The notes under the pieces were generated by a model. The model did not search any database and was not told where the DNA came from. It saw only the letters and a program-made list of their open reading frames with translations. Positions 16,938 through 25,647 of a stretch of 64,000 nucleotides of DNA are shown here, one piece after another; the stretch's first letter is position 1, and every line of letters begins with the position of its first letter. This DNA comes from BQJU01 sp964015035. GTDB taxonomy: Bacteria > Bacteroidota > Bacteroidia > Chitinophagales > Saprospiraceae. Made by a program: the position numbers and the translations under genes. The stretch covers positions 22,520 to 86,519 of the forward strand of contig CAXHCA010000007.1 in the NCBI GenBank assembly GCA_964015035.1, in the 5' to 3' direction.

Positions 16938-18647
16938 TTAAAACCCTTTCGCATCATCGTCGGGGTTTCTTGCGTCGCCTACTCCTTGCAATTGACCATC
17001 GGGCAATTTTTGTATCGCCTTAATCACCGCCATCGCATCTACCTCATGTAATTTGTGGCCTTTTTGAGTTAGGGCCGTTTGAATGCTATCGGGAAAGGCA
17101 CCTTTTTCCACCAGTATCTGATCGGGTAACCACTGGTGGTGAAAGCGTTTGGCTTTGACTGCTTCATCCAGAGGCATACCAAATTCAGCAACATTCACAA
17201 ATACTTGAAATACGGCTGTGATGATGGTCGAGCCACCAGGGGCACCCAAAACCATAAATAAGTCCCCTTCTTTTTCGATGATGGTTGGCGTCATACTGCT
17301 CAGCATGCGCTTTTGTGGCGCAATGGCATTAGCTTCTGCTCCAACCAAGCCAAATTGATTTGGAACCCCTGGTTTGACGCTAAAGTCATCCATTTCGTTG
17401 TTGAGAAAAAAGCCGGCACCATCCACCCAAACCTTACAGCCATAATTGGAATTTAAGGTAGTGGTGACTGATACGGCGTTGCCCTCTAAATCTACAATGG
17501 AGGTATGAGTCGTTTCAAAGCTCTCGATGCCGATGGTAAAATCTCCGGCAGATACTGTACTGCTTACCGTGGCACTATCAGGAGAAAAATTGGCCATTCG
17601 GCTCTTGAGGTAATCCTCAGAGATAAGGCTATCAATGGGGACATCGTAAAAATCAGAATCACCCAGATGTTGAGCCCGATCTGCATATACACGACGCTCT
17701 ATTTCGGCCATGAGGTGTATGGCATTTGAAGATTGGAATCCCAAATCAGCAAGAGGGTAGTTTTCCAACATACCCAACATTTGCAGCAATGCCACACCGC
17801 CACTTGAGGCTGGAGGCATAGAGATGACCCGGTAGTTTTTATAGGCCTTTGCCAATGGGGTTCTCCAACGTGCGTTGTATTCCCTTAAATCTTCTAAGGT
17901 TACAATACCATTACCTTGCTTCATTTCTGCAACGATGGCCTCTGCTATGGGGCCGGAATAAAATCCTGCTTTTCCCTGGTTTTTAATGCGTTCCAACGTT
18001 TGCGATAACCTAATCTGCTGCAGTAAATCTCCGGCTTGCCAATGGTCTTTTACAAAAGGACAATTGGGCCCGTTGTATTTTTGAATGGCCTCCTGATAAC
18101 GATTTAATCGATTGGCTTCCGCCTCTGTAATTTGAAATCCAGCGGCAGCCAATTTGATGGCAGGCTCCAATAGTTTTGCATGGTCCAGTTTGCCATATTT
18201 CTGGTGCACCTCAATCATGCCAGCAACGGTGCCAGGTACGCCCGCAGCCAGATGCCCTTCGGTACTCAAATCGGGAATTGGATTTCCCAAGCTATCGAGA
18301 TACATATCTCTGGTGGCGGCTAATGGCGCTTTTTCCCGATAATCAATCGCTGCTGTTTCTCCATCAGCTTTTCGGATCACCATAAAGCCCCCTCCTCCAA
18401 GATTGCCGGCACGGGGGTAGACTACGGCAATGGCATATTGCACTGCTACTGCCGCATCAATGGCATTACCCCCAGCCCGTAAGATCTCTCTTCCAATTTC
18501 TGAGGCTAGCGGATGAGGGGAAACGACCATGACGGAATCCTCAGTACTGTTTTTTTGAATGGTGTAATTGGGTGGGAAAGGCTTTTGTTTACAAGCATTT
18601 AGAAAAATAAAGCCCAGAAAAATAATAAATATTGAAGATGGTTTCAT
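16938..18647 (-). CDS. ggt: Gamma-glutamyltransferase, lipoprotein form
   Basis: The 569-residue proenzyme has a lipoprotein signal (lipobox LNAC, Cys19), GGxxIDAAVAVQYA near the start, and the self-cleavage site TTHTSIVD, where the first Thr becomes the N-terminal nucleophile of the small subunit. Downstream are LNSNYG, LNNEMDDF and a PGGSTIITAV oxyanion region. It hydrolyses or transfers the gamma-glutamyl group of glutathione, here probably anchored in the cell envelope. The gene stands alone, convergent with the phosphoesterase gene. Confidence 0.92.
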   Translation of the reverse strand: MKPSSIFIIFLGFIFLNACKQKPFPPNYTIQKNSTEDSVMVVSPHPLASEIGREILRAGGNAIDAAVAVQYAIAVVYPRAGNLGGGGFMVIRKADGETAAIDYREKAPLAATRDMYLDSLGNPIPDLSTEGHLAAGVPGTVAGMIEVHQKYGKLDHAKLLEPAIKLAAAGFQITEAEANRLNRYQEAIQKYNGPNCPFVKDHWQAGDLLQQIRLSQTLERIKNQGKAGFYSGPIAEAIVAEMKQGNGIVTLEDLREYNARWRTPLAKAYKNYRVISMPPASSGGVALLQMLGMLENYPLADLGFQSSNAIHLMAEIERRVYADRAQHLGDSDFYDVPIDSLISEDYLKSRMANFSPDSATVSSTVSAGDFTIGIESFETTHTSIVDLEGNAVSVTTTLNSNYGCKVWVDGAGFFLNNEMDDFSVKPGVPNQFGLVGAEANAIAPQKRMLSSMTPTIIEKEGDLFMVLGAPGGSTIITAVFQVFVNVAEFGMPLDEAVKAKRFHHQWLPDQILVEKGAFPDSIQTALTQKGHKLHEVDAMAVIKAIQKLPDGQLQGVGDARNPDDDAKGF

Positions 18648-19066
18648 TTTTGGTATGGTAGTTGTATTGCAAATAGTGAAGGTATAAATTATCCGGAAAC
18701 AATAAAGAAATATCTCTGCAGAAGTTATTTCTGGGTAGGAGAAAATCCAACTTCAACCTTGAATTAAGCTGGTAAATACAGCAGATTTTGAATGAATGGT
18801 ATAGGGTGCAATCCACTGATGTCCTAACACTGGAGGTGACGTGGGGTCTGAATCCAGGAATTACCGAGGTTGCACCCTTTTTTGACCCCTAGGTGTCGTG
18901 CCAGGGGTTCCAAGATATTATGGTTAATTATTTACTGGCTTATGTTAGTTCGGTGTCATCTACGAAAGTAGATGGCACTTTTCTTTTCGATATGTAGATA
19001 AGGGAAATTTATGGAGGATGAGTTCTTTTACGAGAAAGGATAAGAAAAGGTTACAAATAAAATCTA
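18648..19066. other. Intergenic region with two hairpin-forming blocks, no gene seen
   Basis: No convincing ORF lies between ggt and the DUF2911 gene. A 75-base block (18803-18877) has perfect 9-base inverted ends, AGGGTGCAA and TTGCACCCT, the latter followed by a T run. Just after it, ACCCCT and AGGGGT flank a short spacer (18884-18907). At 18952-18975 a second hairpin (GTGTCATCTA with TAGATGGCAC, one G-U pair) is followed by CTTTTCTTTTC on the plus strand, like a terminator. This could be a small plus-strand RNA or the remnant of a mobile element. I cannot assign it to a known family. Confidence 0.4.
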
Positions 19067-19107
19067 CGAAAAAGAAAAAGCGGCTCATTCCTTTCGGAAC
19101 AAACCGC
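19067..19107 (-). terminator. Terminator of the DUF2911/TPR gene
   Basis: On the minus strand a 12-pair stem (GCGGTTTGTTCC with GGAATGAGCCGC, several G-U pairs) with a GAAA tetraloop is followed by TTTTTCTTTTTC, about 50 bases after the gene's stop codon. Confidence 0.8.
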
Positions 19108-19156
19108 GTTGTGCCACATCATCATTTAATCTTAATATTTCACCAATGTTAAAACC

Positions 19157-20458
19157 CTAGGGTTTTATATCTTTCATATCCGCCCCCAACTGGCGTAATA
19201 CTTTGAGGCTATTGGCCTTTACATTTGCCGGTGGATTGAGGGATAGTGCTTTTTTTAGTGCTTCAATAGCCTTGTCTTTCTGACCATTGCTGGCGTAACC
19301 TTCTCCCAGGCTATCCCATGCGTTGGGATCCTGGGGATTTCTTTCTGCATTTGCTTCAAAGATTTCAACGGCCTCTTTGGTTTTACCACTAAACATTAAT
19401 TGGTAACCATAAGTATTTAATTCGGCATTGGAACCCTTTGCTATTGCTTCTTTTTTGAGTTTAGAAGCTGCCTTGCTATCGCCTTTTTTCTCCAAAATGG
19501 CGACCTGTGTCATCATATTGGTCATATTGGGGTTCATCTTTACCGAAGTTTTTGCCAATGTCAGAGCCTCATCCCACTGCTCAATACTGCTGGCGTAATT
19601 AGCTGCAGCATCCCACTCTTTCCAAGTGCATGGCATGGCGTTGAGGTCCTTTTTTAAAAAGGTCAAAACAGCCTTTTTATCTTGTTTTTCATCTCCGGTT
19701 GCATTCACTTTTGCGGCTAGACGAGCTTTTACCAGCATGTTTTGTTTGTTGGGGTTCATGAACACGCTGCGAGATGCCCAGCCCAAAGCTTCCTGGTGAT
19801 TGACATCATTTTTTAGACAGTAATTTGCAGCTTCATTCCATCCTCGCCAGGACCAACCGGGTTTGGTACGCAACTGATCTCTCAAGCTGGCAATGGTTTG
19901 GGTATGTACATCTGCCGAAACTTTAAAGGCAATTTTTTTGTCTGCCCAACTGAGTGCACACACCGCATGGTCTGTGCCAAGTCCTTCAAACTCATAGGTG
20001 AGGGACTCATAAAAATGGTTGGATTTTTGGGTGGGTACATTGACCCGAAGTACATCTTCCTGATCGTTGTAAGAGAAGCTTCCCCAAGAGCTGGTATTGC
20101 TAGAGAAAATTACGGTACTTTTCTGCTCTCCTGGAATAATGTGTAACCCATAGGCCCCGGCGGCTAGCTTTTGCCCTTCAATACTGACCTCATCACTGAC
20201 CTTAAAAATGGTGTTATCATTGGCCCCAGCCCGCCATATCGCACCATAGGGCACTAATTTGCCCCAGATTTCGCGATCTTTTGCTGCCGGCCGGAAATAG
20301 ACTACCTCGATATCAGTTAACCCAATCTGTTGGTAAACCTTGGCCTTTGGGCTGGCATTTGGCGTGCTGATCAGTTGTGTTTGACCAAAAGCTTGTTGAA
20401 AACAAAACACACAAATTAGTAAGAGGAAAGAAGTTGAAGGTAAAGGATGTAATTTCAT
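19157..20458 (-). CDS. DUF2911 and TPR domain protein, exported
   Basis: The product has 433 residues with a signal peptide ending near FGQ-TQL. The first half (residues ~30-180) is a DUF2911 domain, recognised by VYQQIGLTDIEVVYFRPAAKDREIWG, quoted in part, and WRAGANDNTIFKVS. The second half carries several TPR-like repeats, the clearest being AWDSLGEGYASNGQKDKAIE near the C-terminus. DUF2911 proteins are common exported proteins of Bacteroidota with unknown function. The gene has its own terminator. Nothing nearby suggests a specific pathway. Confidence 0.8.
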   Translation of the reverse strand: MKLHPLPSTSFLLLICVFCFQQAFGQTQLISTPNASPKAKVYQQIGLTDIEVVYFRPAAKDREIWGKLVPYGAIWRAGANDNTIFKVSDEVSIEGQKLAAGAYGLHIIPGEQKSTVIFSSNTSSWGSFSYNDQEDVLRVNVPTQKSNHFYESLTYEFEGLGTDHAVCALSWADKKIAFKVSADVHTQTIASLRDQLRTKPGWSWRGWNEAANYCLKNDVNHQEALGWASRSVFMNPNKQNMLVKARLAAKVNATGDEKQDKKAVLTFLKKDLNAMPCTWKEWDAAANYASSIEQWDEALTLAKTSVKMNPNMTNMMTQVAILEKKGDSKAASKLKKEAIAKGSNAELNTYGYQLMFSGKTKEAVEIFEANAERNPQDPNAWDSLGEGYASNGQKDKAIEALKKALSLNPPANVKANSLKVLRQLGADMKDIKP

Positions 20459-20562
20459 TTTAAAAAAATTTCGGGTGATTTCTTGGAGATAAAATTATAA
20501 CCCTTCGCATCAATAGGCAAATAGATTGTGATCAACGGTTGAGATTGTGATCAATGGTTGAA

Positions 20563-21351
20563 TTATTGGGAATTTCTGAGTTCTTCGTCTTCAAGATAGG
20601 CGTGAATTTCATCGCGATAGCCGCGACTGGAGGCCAATTCAGTATCATTTTTCAGCTGGATTAAGTATTGATTGTTGCCGGTATACTTGACTGATTTAAT
20701 AAAATGACGATTGACTAAAATGGAGCGATGGATTTGTAAAAACTGTTCTTGGTTGAGCCGTTCTCTTAGGGCGGCCAGGGTTTGCCGGTAGAGAAAGGAT
20801 TTATCGGATTGGTGGATCTTGACGTAATTGCCGTGGGATTCAAAATAATAGGTATCGGCAACAGTTATTAATTGCGTTTTTCCCTTAACTTTGATTTCAA
20901 AATGGGTCAGTCCTGGTTCAGTTTTAGCCTTATGGTCTTCCAGTAACTGCACCATTTTTTGATGCAGTACCGCATTTTCCTTCAGGTAAATCTGCTTTTT
21001 GGCATGTTCTAGAGCAGTGGTAAAGCGTTCATCATCGTAAGGTTTTAATAGGTAATCAACCGCATGGACGCCAAAGGCTTTAAGGGCGTATTGATCGTAG
21101 GCCGTTACAAAAATGATAAAGGGGCGGTTGGTCGTCTCAGCTTTAGATAAGACATCAAAACCATTAAAATCAGGCATTTGTACATCAAGGAATACCAGGT
21201 CTGGTTGATAGGTTTTGATTTTTTCCAGAGCTTCCTTACCATTTTTGCATTCTCCAATGATTTGAATATAGTCGAACCTTTGCAACAGATGAACGATCCT
21301 GGCACGGGCCAGAGGTTCGTCATCCACCACAAGTGTTCTAATCTTTTTCAT
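20563..21351 (-). CDS. LytTR family response regulator
   Basis: This 262-residue protein has an N-terminal receiver domain (acidic pair DDE at 10-12, phospho-acceptor Asp56 in LVFLDVQMP, conserved Lys in LLKPYDD) and a C-terminal LytTR DNA-binding domain (residues ~150-250, including the HRSILVNRHFI segment). It follows the sensor kinase gene by 4 bases and is almost certainly its partner. Target genes cannot be deduced from the window. Confidence 0.93.
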   Translation of the reverse strand: MKKIRTLVVDDEPLARARIVHLLQRFDYIQIIGECKNGKEALEKIKTYQPDLVFLDVQMPDFNGFDVLSKAETTNRPFIIFVTAYDQYALKAFGVHAVDYLLKPYDDERFTTALEHAKKQIYLKENAVLHQKMVQLLEDHKAKTEPGLTHFEIKVKGKTQLITVADTYYFESHGNYVKIHQSDKSFLYRQTLAALRERLNQEQFLQIHRSILVNRHFIKSVKYTGNNQYLIQLKNDTELASSRGYRDEIHAYLEDEELRNSQ

Positions 21352-21355
21352 GAAG

Positions 21356-22459
21356 TTATCCTTTTTGGGTTATAAGAGGCATTTCCAAAATTACAGCAAA
21401 TCCTTGATTATTACTAGATTTAATATGGATGTCGTATTGGCCCGGATATAGTAACTCCAAGCGGTCTTTTACATTCTTCAACCCAAGGCCATTGGCCAAT
21501 AAAGTGGCTTGATCCTGTTCTGATCCGTGCCCATCGTCCGCAATTTTTAGGCAGAGTTTCTCTTCTTTTAGTGTGGTTGCGACTTCAATTAGTCCCTCTC
21601 CGATCTTATTGGCAAACCCATGTTTGATGGCATTTTCCATTAGGGGTTGCAGAATAAGGTTGGGCACCAGAGCATTCAATGTGCGTTCATCAATTTGGTA
21701 ATTTACCCGTAACCGGTCATTAAAGCGTACTTGCTCAATATCCAGGTAACTGCGGACAAATTCAATTTCATCTCGAAGTTCCACTAGATTTTCGTTGTCA
21801 CCGTCCAGTACCTTCCTCAATAGACCACCTAATTTGGAGACGATCTTTTGTGCTCCTTTAACATTGAATTCCATCAAGGAAGAAATGGTATTTAATGTAT
21901 TGAACAAGAAGTGGGGTTGCAACTGTAACCGGAGGGCGTTGAGTTGTGCAGAGGAAAGTTGGTTTTCCAATTGTACCAATTCGAGTTCTTTATTACGAAA
22001 TTTACGTTGGTACTCGATGGCCGTAAAAACGGCATAGATGATCCAGTATTCTATCAGGCGGGCAATAATGGCGGAAGGATAGAGGCCGATAATGACCTTT
22101 ATGTTTTCCCAGCTGATTGCTTCTATTCCCATGAAGTGAAAGGGCACGACGATGATAATATTGGACAAGGTTTCGTGGAATAAAGACATGAAGATGCTTG
22201 CTGCAATGGCTTTGCTGCGTTCCGACCAATCAGCGGGCGGGTATACCCGGTATTTACTGACAAAGTAATAAACCAGAGGAGTTAAAACGCCCCACAGAAC
22301 ATTATTTGCCAGATGTACCGCGATCATGTGTCGGATACGATCCGGGTCAGACTCTCCCCAGTACGCGTAGTAGAGGTACCCTTTTAGGATAAAAAGGCCT
22401 GCCAGGACAAAGCCAACCAAAATAGCTAACCAGTACGGGAAAGGCATGCGTTTTTTCAT
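21356..22459 (-). CDS. LytS/YehU-type sensor histidine kinase
   Basis: The 367-residue protein has four predicted transmembrane helices (residues ~10-150), a short coiled coil and a His_kinase (PF06580-type) domain with the phospho-acceptor His183 in LQPHFLFNTLNT. The HATPase domain has LILQPLMENAIKHG and a GLGLKNVKDRL lid. It forms a two-component system with the LytTR regulator immediately downstream. The membrane part has no recognisable sensor domain, so the signal is unknown. Confidence 0.92.
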   Translation of the reverse strand: MKKRMPFPYWLAILVGFVLAGLFILKGYLYYAYWGESDPDRIRHMIAVHLANNVLWGVLTPLVYYFVSKYRVYPPADWSERSKAIAASIFMSLFHETLSNIIIVVPFHFMGIEAISWENIKVIIGLYPSAIIARLIEYWIIYAVFTAIEYQRKFRNKELELVQLENQLSSAQLNALRLQLQPHFLFNTLNTISSLMEFNVKGAQKIVSKLGGLLRKVLDGDNENLVELRDEIEFVRSYLDIEQVRFNDRLRVNYQIDERTLNALVPNLILQPLMENAIKHGFANKIGEGLIEVATTLKEEKLCLKIADDGHGSEQDQATLLANGLGLKNVKDRLELLYPGQYDIHIKSSNNQGFAVILEMPLITQKG

Positions 22460-22619
22460 ACAAGCGTCAAATTCATTAAGATTCTAGCTTCATCAGCTCT
22501 GGCGACACGAAGTAATTAAAAATTAGGGACAAATACTACCTCTTTGGGATAGATGGTGTAAAAAGTGATCGTTGTTGCCCGGGATCTGATAAAATCCGGC
22601 TATCTTTTGCCAAAAATTC

Positions 22620-23333
22620 ATGCCGGACAATCGCAAGCATCGAGGAGCACATCCCAATGATCGGAAATTATTCTCGCCGAAATGTCTTCCTGTTATTCGT
22701 GAGGCGATGGTAGATCTCTCGTGGCTCAGGGCGAGGGGGTACGGCGAAAAGACCTCTTTAAAGCTAGTTGGAAATAAATACAGACTTCGCGAGCGACAGC
22801 GTATGTTGATTAGCCGATGTGTCTGTACTCCAGCAGAGAAACAGTTGCGCAGTCAAAAGTGTCTGTCGCAGCAAAACTTAAAGGGACAAAAAGTATATAT
22901 TGATGGATTTAATCTACTCATCACCTTGGAAAGCGCCTTGTCTCAAGGATTTATTTTTCGGGCAATGGATGATTGTTATCGAGATTTAGCCAGTATTCAT
23001 GGGACTTACAAATTGGTATCAGAAACAGGAACAGCGCTTGCTCTGGTAGGGAAGGTGTTGGAAGAATTTGAGGTGAGCGGTGTACATTGGTTGTTTGACA
23101 AACCGGTGTCAAATAGTGGCCGCATGAAGGTTATGTTGTACGAACTGGCGTCAGAGTTTGGTTGGCCCTGGGAGGTCTCTTTGGAATACAATCCAGATAA
23201 GATTCTTTCAAATCTTTCCGATGTGGTGGTATCCAGCGATAGTGTCATCCTTGATTCCTGCGAACATTGGTGTAATCTAGCCCGCACCATCATTGATCAG
23301 CACATTCCCGAGGCCAACCTGATTATCCTCTAA
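22620..23333 (+). CDS. DUF434 family protein
   Basis: This 237-residue protein starts with a basic segment including DLSWLRARGYGEKTSLKLVGN and continues with LKGQKVYIDGFNLLITLESAL, which identify the DUF434/DUF5616 family. The VYIDGFN stretch with an acidic residue and GFN resembles NYN/PIN-like RNase folds, so a nuclease role is conceivable but not shown. An imperfect -7 box (TATCTTTT, 22601-22608) lies only 11 bases before the ATG. Its stop overlaps the convergent ilvN stop by 4 bases. Confidence 0.7.
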   Translation: MPDNRKHRGAHPNDRKLFSPKCLPVIREAMVDLSWLRARGYGEKTSLKLVGNKYRLRERQRMLISRCVCTPAEKQLRSQKCLSQQNLKGQKVYIDGFNLLITLESALSQGFIFRAMDDCYRDLASIHGTYKLVSETGTALALVGKVLEEFEVSGVHWLFDKPVSNSGRMKVMLYELASEFGWPWEVSLEYNPDKILSNLSDVVVSSDSVILDSCEHWCNLARTIIDQHIPEANLIIL

Positions 23334-23869
23334 TTTTCTGCCATTTTCACCTCCATTGAACGGAGGTATTTATTGAGTCTCTCCATTGGTTTGACAATAG
23401 CCACTCTGCCAGACCGGACAAATTCATAAATCCCAATGACTTTCAATTCTTCCAATAAAGCGGATGTTTCTTCTTCATGTCCCGTCTTCTCTATGACCAC
23501 ATATTCCGGTTCGATAACCAACACTCGCGCATTGTGAGAACGAATGATTTTTTCCACTGCATCTCCATTGGAAAAAGCGGTAGTCGGCACTTTGTACAAA
23601 GCGATCTCCTGATAAACAATTTCATCGGGCTCATCGTAGAATGCCTTCAAGACTTCTACTTGCTTTTCTAACTGAGCTACCAGCTTTTTAACCATATCGG
23701 GAGGAACATCCACAACTATAGTAAAGCGGTAGATACTTGGTATGGAAGACTGGGAGGTGGTCAGGCTCAATACATTGATGTGTCGGCGCGTAAAAATAGA
23801 GACCACCCGCGAGAGCAAGCCTGTTTGATTTTCGGTAAAAACGGTGATAGTATATTCCTTGGATTCCAT
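23330..23869 (-). CDS. ilvN: Acetolactate synthase small (regulatory) subunit
   Basis: The 179-residue protein begins with an ACT domain (ITVFTENQTGLLSRVVSIFTR, quoted in part, residues 8-26) and has the C-terminal ALS_ss_C domain (residues ~85-160). It binds valine and confers feedback inhibition on the catalytic subunit. It lies 4 bases downstream of ilvB as the last gene of the ilvDBN operon. Confidence 0.95.
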   Translation of the reverse strand: MESKEYTITVFTENQTGLLSRVVSIFTRRHINVLSLTTSQSSIPSIYRFTIVVDVPPDMVKKLVAQLEKQVEVLKAFYDEPDEIVYQEIALYKVPTTAFSNGDAVEKIIRSHNARVLVIEPEYVVIEKTGHEEETSALLEELKVIGIYEFVRSGRVAIVKPMERLNKYLRSMEVKMAEN

Positions 23870-23873
23870 GTTT

Positions 23874-25634
23874 TTATTGTTTTGTATTGGGCTCTAAAAC
23901 GATTTCATCTACGGCACAACCAGGAGGCATCATCGGAAAGACATTGCCTTCTTTCTCCACAGTAATGTGGAGCAAATAAGGCCCCTCATGTGCCAGCATT
24001 TCAGCAATGGCGTCAGACAATTCTTCCGGTTTGTCAATTGCTTTGCCCGGAACGCCAAAGCCTTCGGCAATTCTGATGAAATTGGGGTTTTTGAGGTGCA
24101 CGGAGGAGTAGCGGCGTTCGTAGAATAGTTCTTGCCATTGGCGCACCATGCCCAAATAATTATTATCGAGCAATACGATTTTTACTCCAACATTCCATTG
24201 CGCACACATGCCTAGTTCCTGAATTGTCATTTGGAAACCGCCATCACCGATAAAAGCAACGACTTGCTTTTCCGGATTGGCCAACTTGGCACCAAAGGCA
24301 GCCGGAAGGCCGAATCCCATAGTCCCGGCACCACCGGAGGAAACCCATTGGTTGGGGCCTTTGTAGCAATAATAGCGTGCGGCAATCATTTGGTGTTGAC
24401 CTACATCTGTTGCCACAATGGCATGACCATCGGTCTGCTCGGAAACCTCTTTGACTGCCATCGCCATTTTGATGAGCCCTGAACTAGAGGGGAACATGTC
24501 CTTGTCAATCACCTTTTCTTTCTCTATCCGGTCACATGCTCGGAAGGCGGCCAGCCAATCAGGATAAGACTTGGACTCCACCAAAGGGATTAGGGATTTG
24601 AGTACCTCCTTTGCATCACCGTTGAGTGGCACATCCACCGGAACATTCTTGTCAATTTCGGAGGGGTCGATTTCGATGTGGATGATCTTGGCCTGTTTGA
24701 CATAACCAGATAATCGCCCGGTGACCCGGTCATCAAAGCGCATACCGATAGCAATGAGTACATCACACTCATTTTGCTTCATATTTGGGCCATAGTTGCC
24801 GTGCATGCCCAGCATCCCGACATAGAGGTTGTGGTCGCAAGGGATTGATCCTAAGCCATGTATTGTTGAGCCCACCGGAATACCCGTTTTTTCGACAAAT
24901 TCCTGAAAAACACCTTCAGCTTTCGCAATTTGAATGCCGTGCCCCGCCAGGATCATCGGTTTCTTGGCCTGGTTGATTAATGCAGCTGCGGCCTGCAATT
25001 CTTGTGGATCGGCTTTGGGATTGGGATGATAACTGCGAATTTTTGGTCTCCGAGGATAGGTGAAGTCAATTTCTTCCATTTGCGCATCCTTGGTGATATC
25101 AATCACCACAGGGCCCGGCCGCCCCGAATTGGCAATGTAAAATGCTTTGGCAAAAACCATAGGAATTTCTTCAGCCTTGGTAATCTGATGATTCCACTTG
25201 GTCACCGGCATGGTACAGTTGATGACATCAGTTTCCTGAAAGGCATCTGATCCCAACAAGTGACTCACCACCTGACCGGTGATACAAACCAATGGCGTAG
25301 AATCGAGCATTGCATCGCCCAGCCCGGTAATTAGGTTGGTTGCTCCCGGCCCAGAGGTAGCCATACAAACACCTGTTTTGCGGGTGACCCGGGCATACCC
25401 TTCGGCAGCGTGGATGGCGCCTTGTTCATGTCTGGGCAGAATGTGCCGGAGTTTGTCCTCATAATGATAAAGTTCATCATACACCGGCATAATGGCGCCA
25501 CCAGGGTAGCCAAATATTGTATCCACACCTTCTTCAATCAAACAGCGGAGAACCGCTTTTGCTCCAATCATTTTTTCGGTTTTTGATACTTTTGGTTCAA
25601 AGTCCTTTACGATGGCTGAAAAATTGTCTTTCAT
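23874..25634 (-). CDS. ilvB: Acetolactate synthase large (catalytic) subunit
   Basis: The 586-residue thiamine-diphosphate enzyme shows FGYPGGAIMPVYD, the catalytic Glu in PRHEQGAIHAAEGYAR, and the ThDP/Mg2+ motif GDGGFQMTIQELG...NN near residue 460. It condenses two pyruvates to 2-acetolactate, or pyruvate with 2-ketobutyrate to 2-aceto-2-hydroxybutyrate, the first common step of branched-chain amino acid synthesis. It lies between ilvD (13-base gap) and ilvN (4-base gap). Expression is predicted to be controlled by the attenuator upstream of ilvD. Confidence 0.96.
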   Translation of the reverse strand: MKDNFSAIVKDFEPKVSKTEKMIGAKAVLRCLIEEGVDTIFGYPGGAIMPVYDELYHYEDKLRHILPRHEQGAIHAAEGYARVTRKTGVCMATSGPGATNLITGLGDAMLDSTPLVCITGQVVSHLLGSDAFQETDVINCTMPVTKWNHQITKAEEIPMVFAKAFYIANSGRPGPVVIDITKDAQMEEIDFTYPRRPKIRSYHPNPKADPQELQAAAALINQAKKPMILAGHGIQIAKAEGVFQEFVEKTGIPVGSTIHGLGSIPCDHNLYVGMLGMHGNYGPNMKQNECDVLIAIGMRFDDRVTGRLSGYVKQAKIIHIEIDPSEIDKNVPVDVPLNGDAKEVLKSLIPLVESKSYPDWLAAFRACDRIEKEKVIDKDMFPSSSGLIKMAMAVKEVSEQTDGHAIVATDVGQHQMIAARYYCYKGPNQWVSSGGAGTMGFGLPAAFGAKLANPEKQVVAFIGDGGFQMTIQELGMCAQWNVGVKIVLLDNNYLGMVRQWQELFYERRYSSVHLKNPNFIRIAEGFGVPGKAIDKPEELSDAIAEMLAHEGPYLLHITVEKEGNVFPMMPPGCAVDEIVLEPNTKQ

Positions 25635-25647
25635 GGTGATTATAATT

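Noticed and set aside
18803..18978. Integron attC site or complete insertion sequence
   Set aside because: The inverted ends do not match R''/R' attC boxes, and there is no transposase or integrase nearby.
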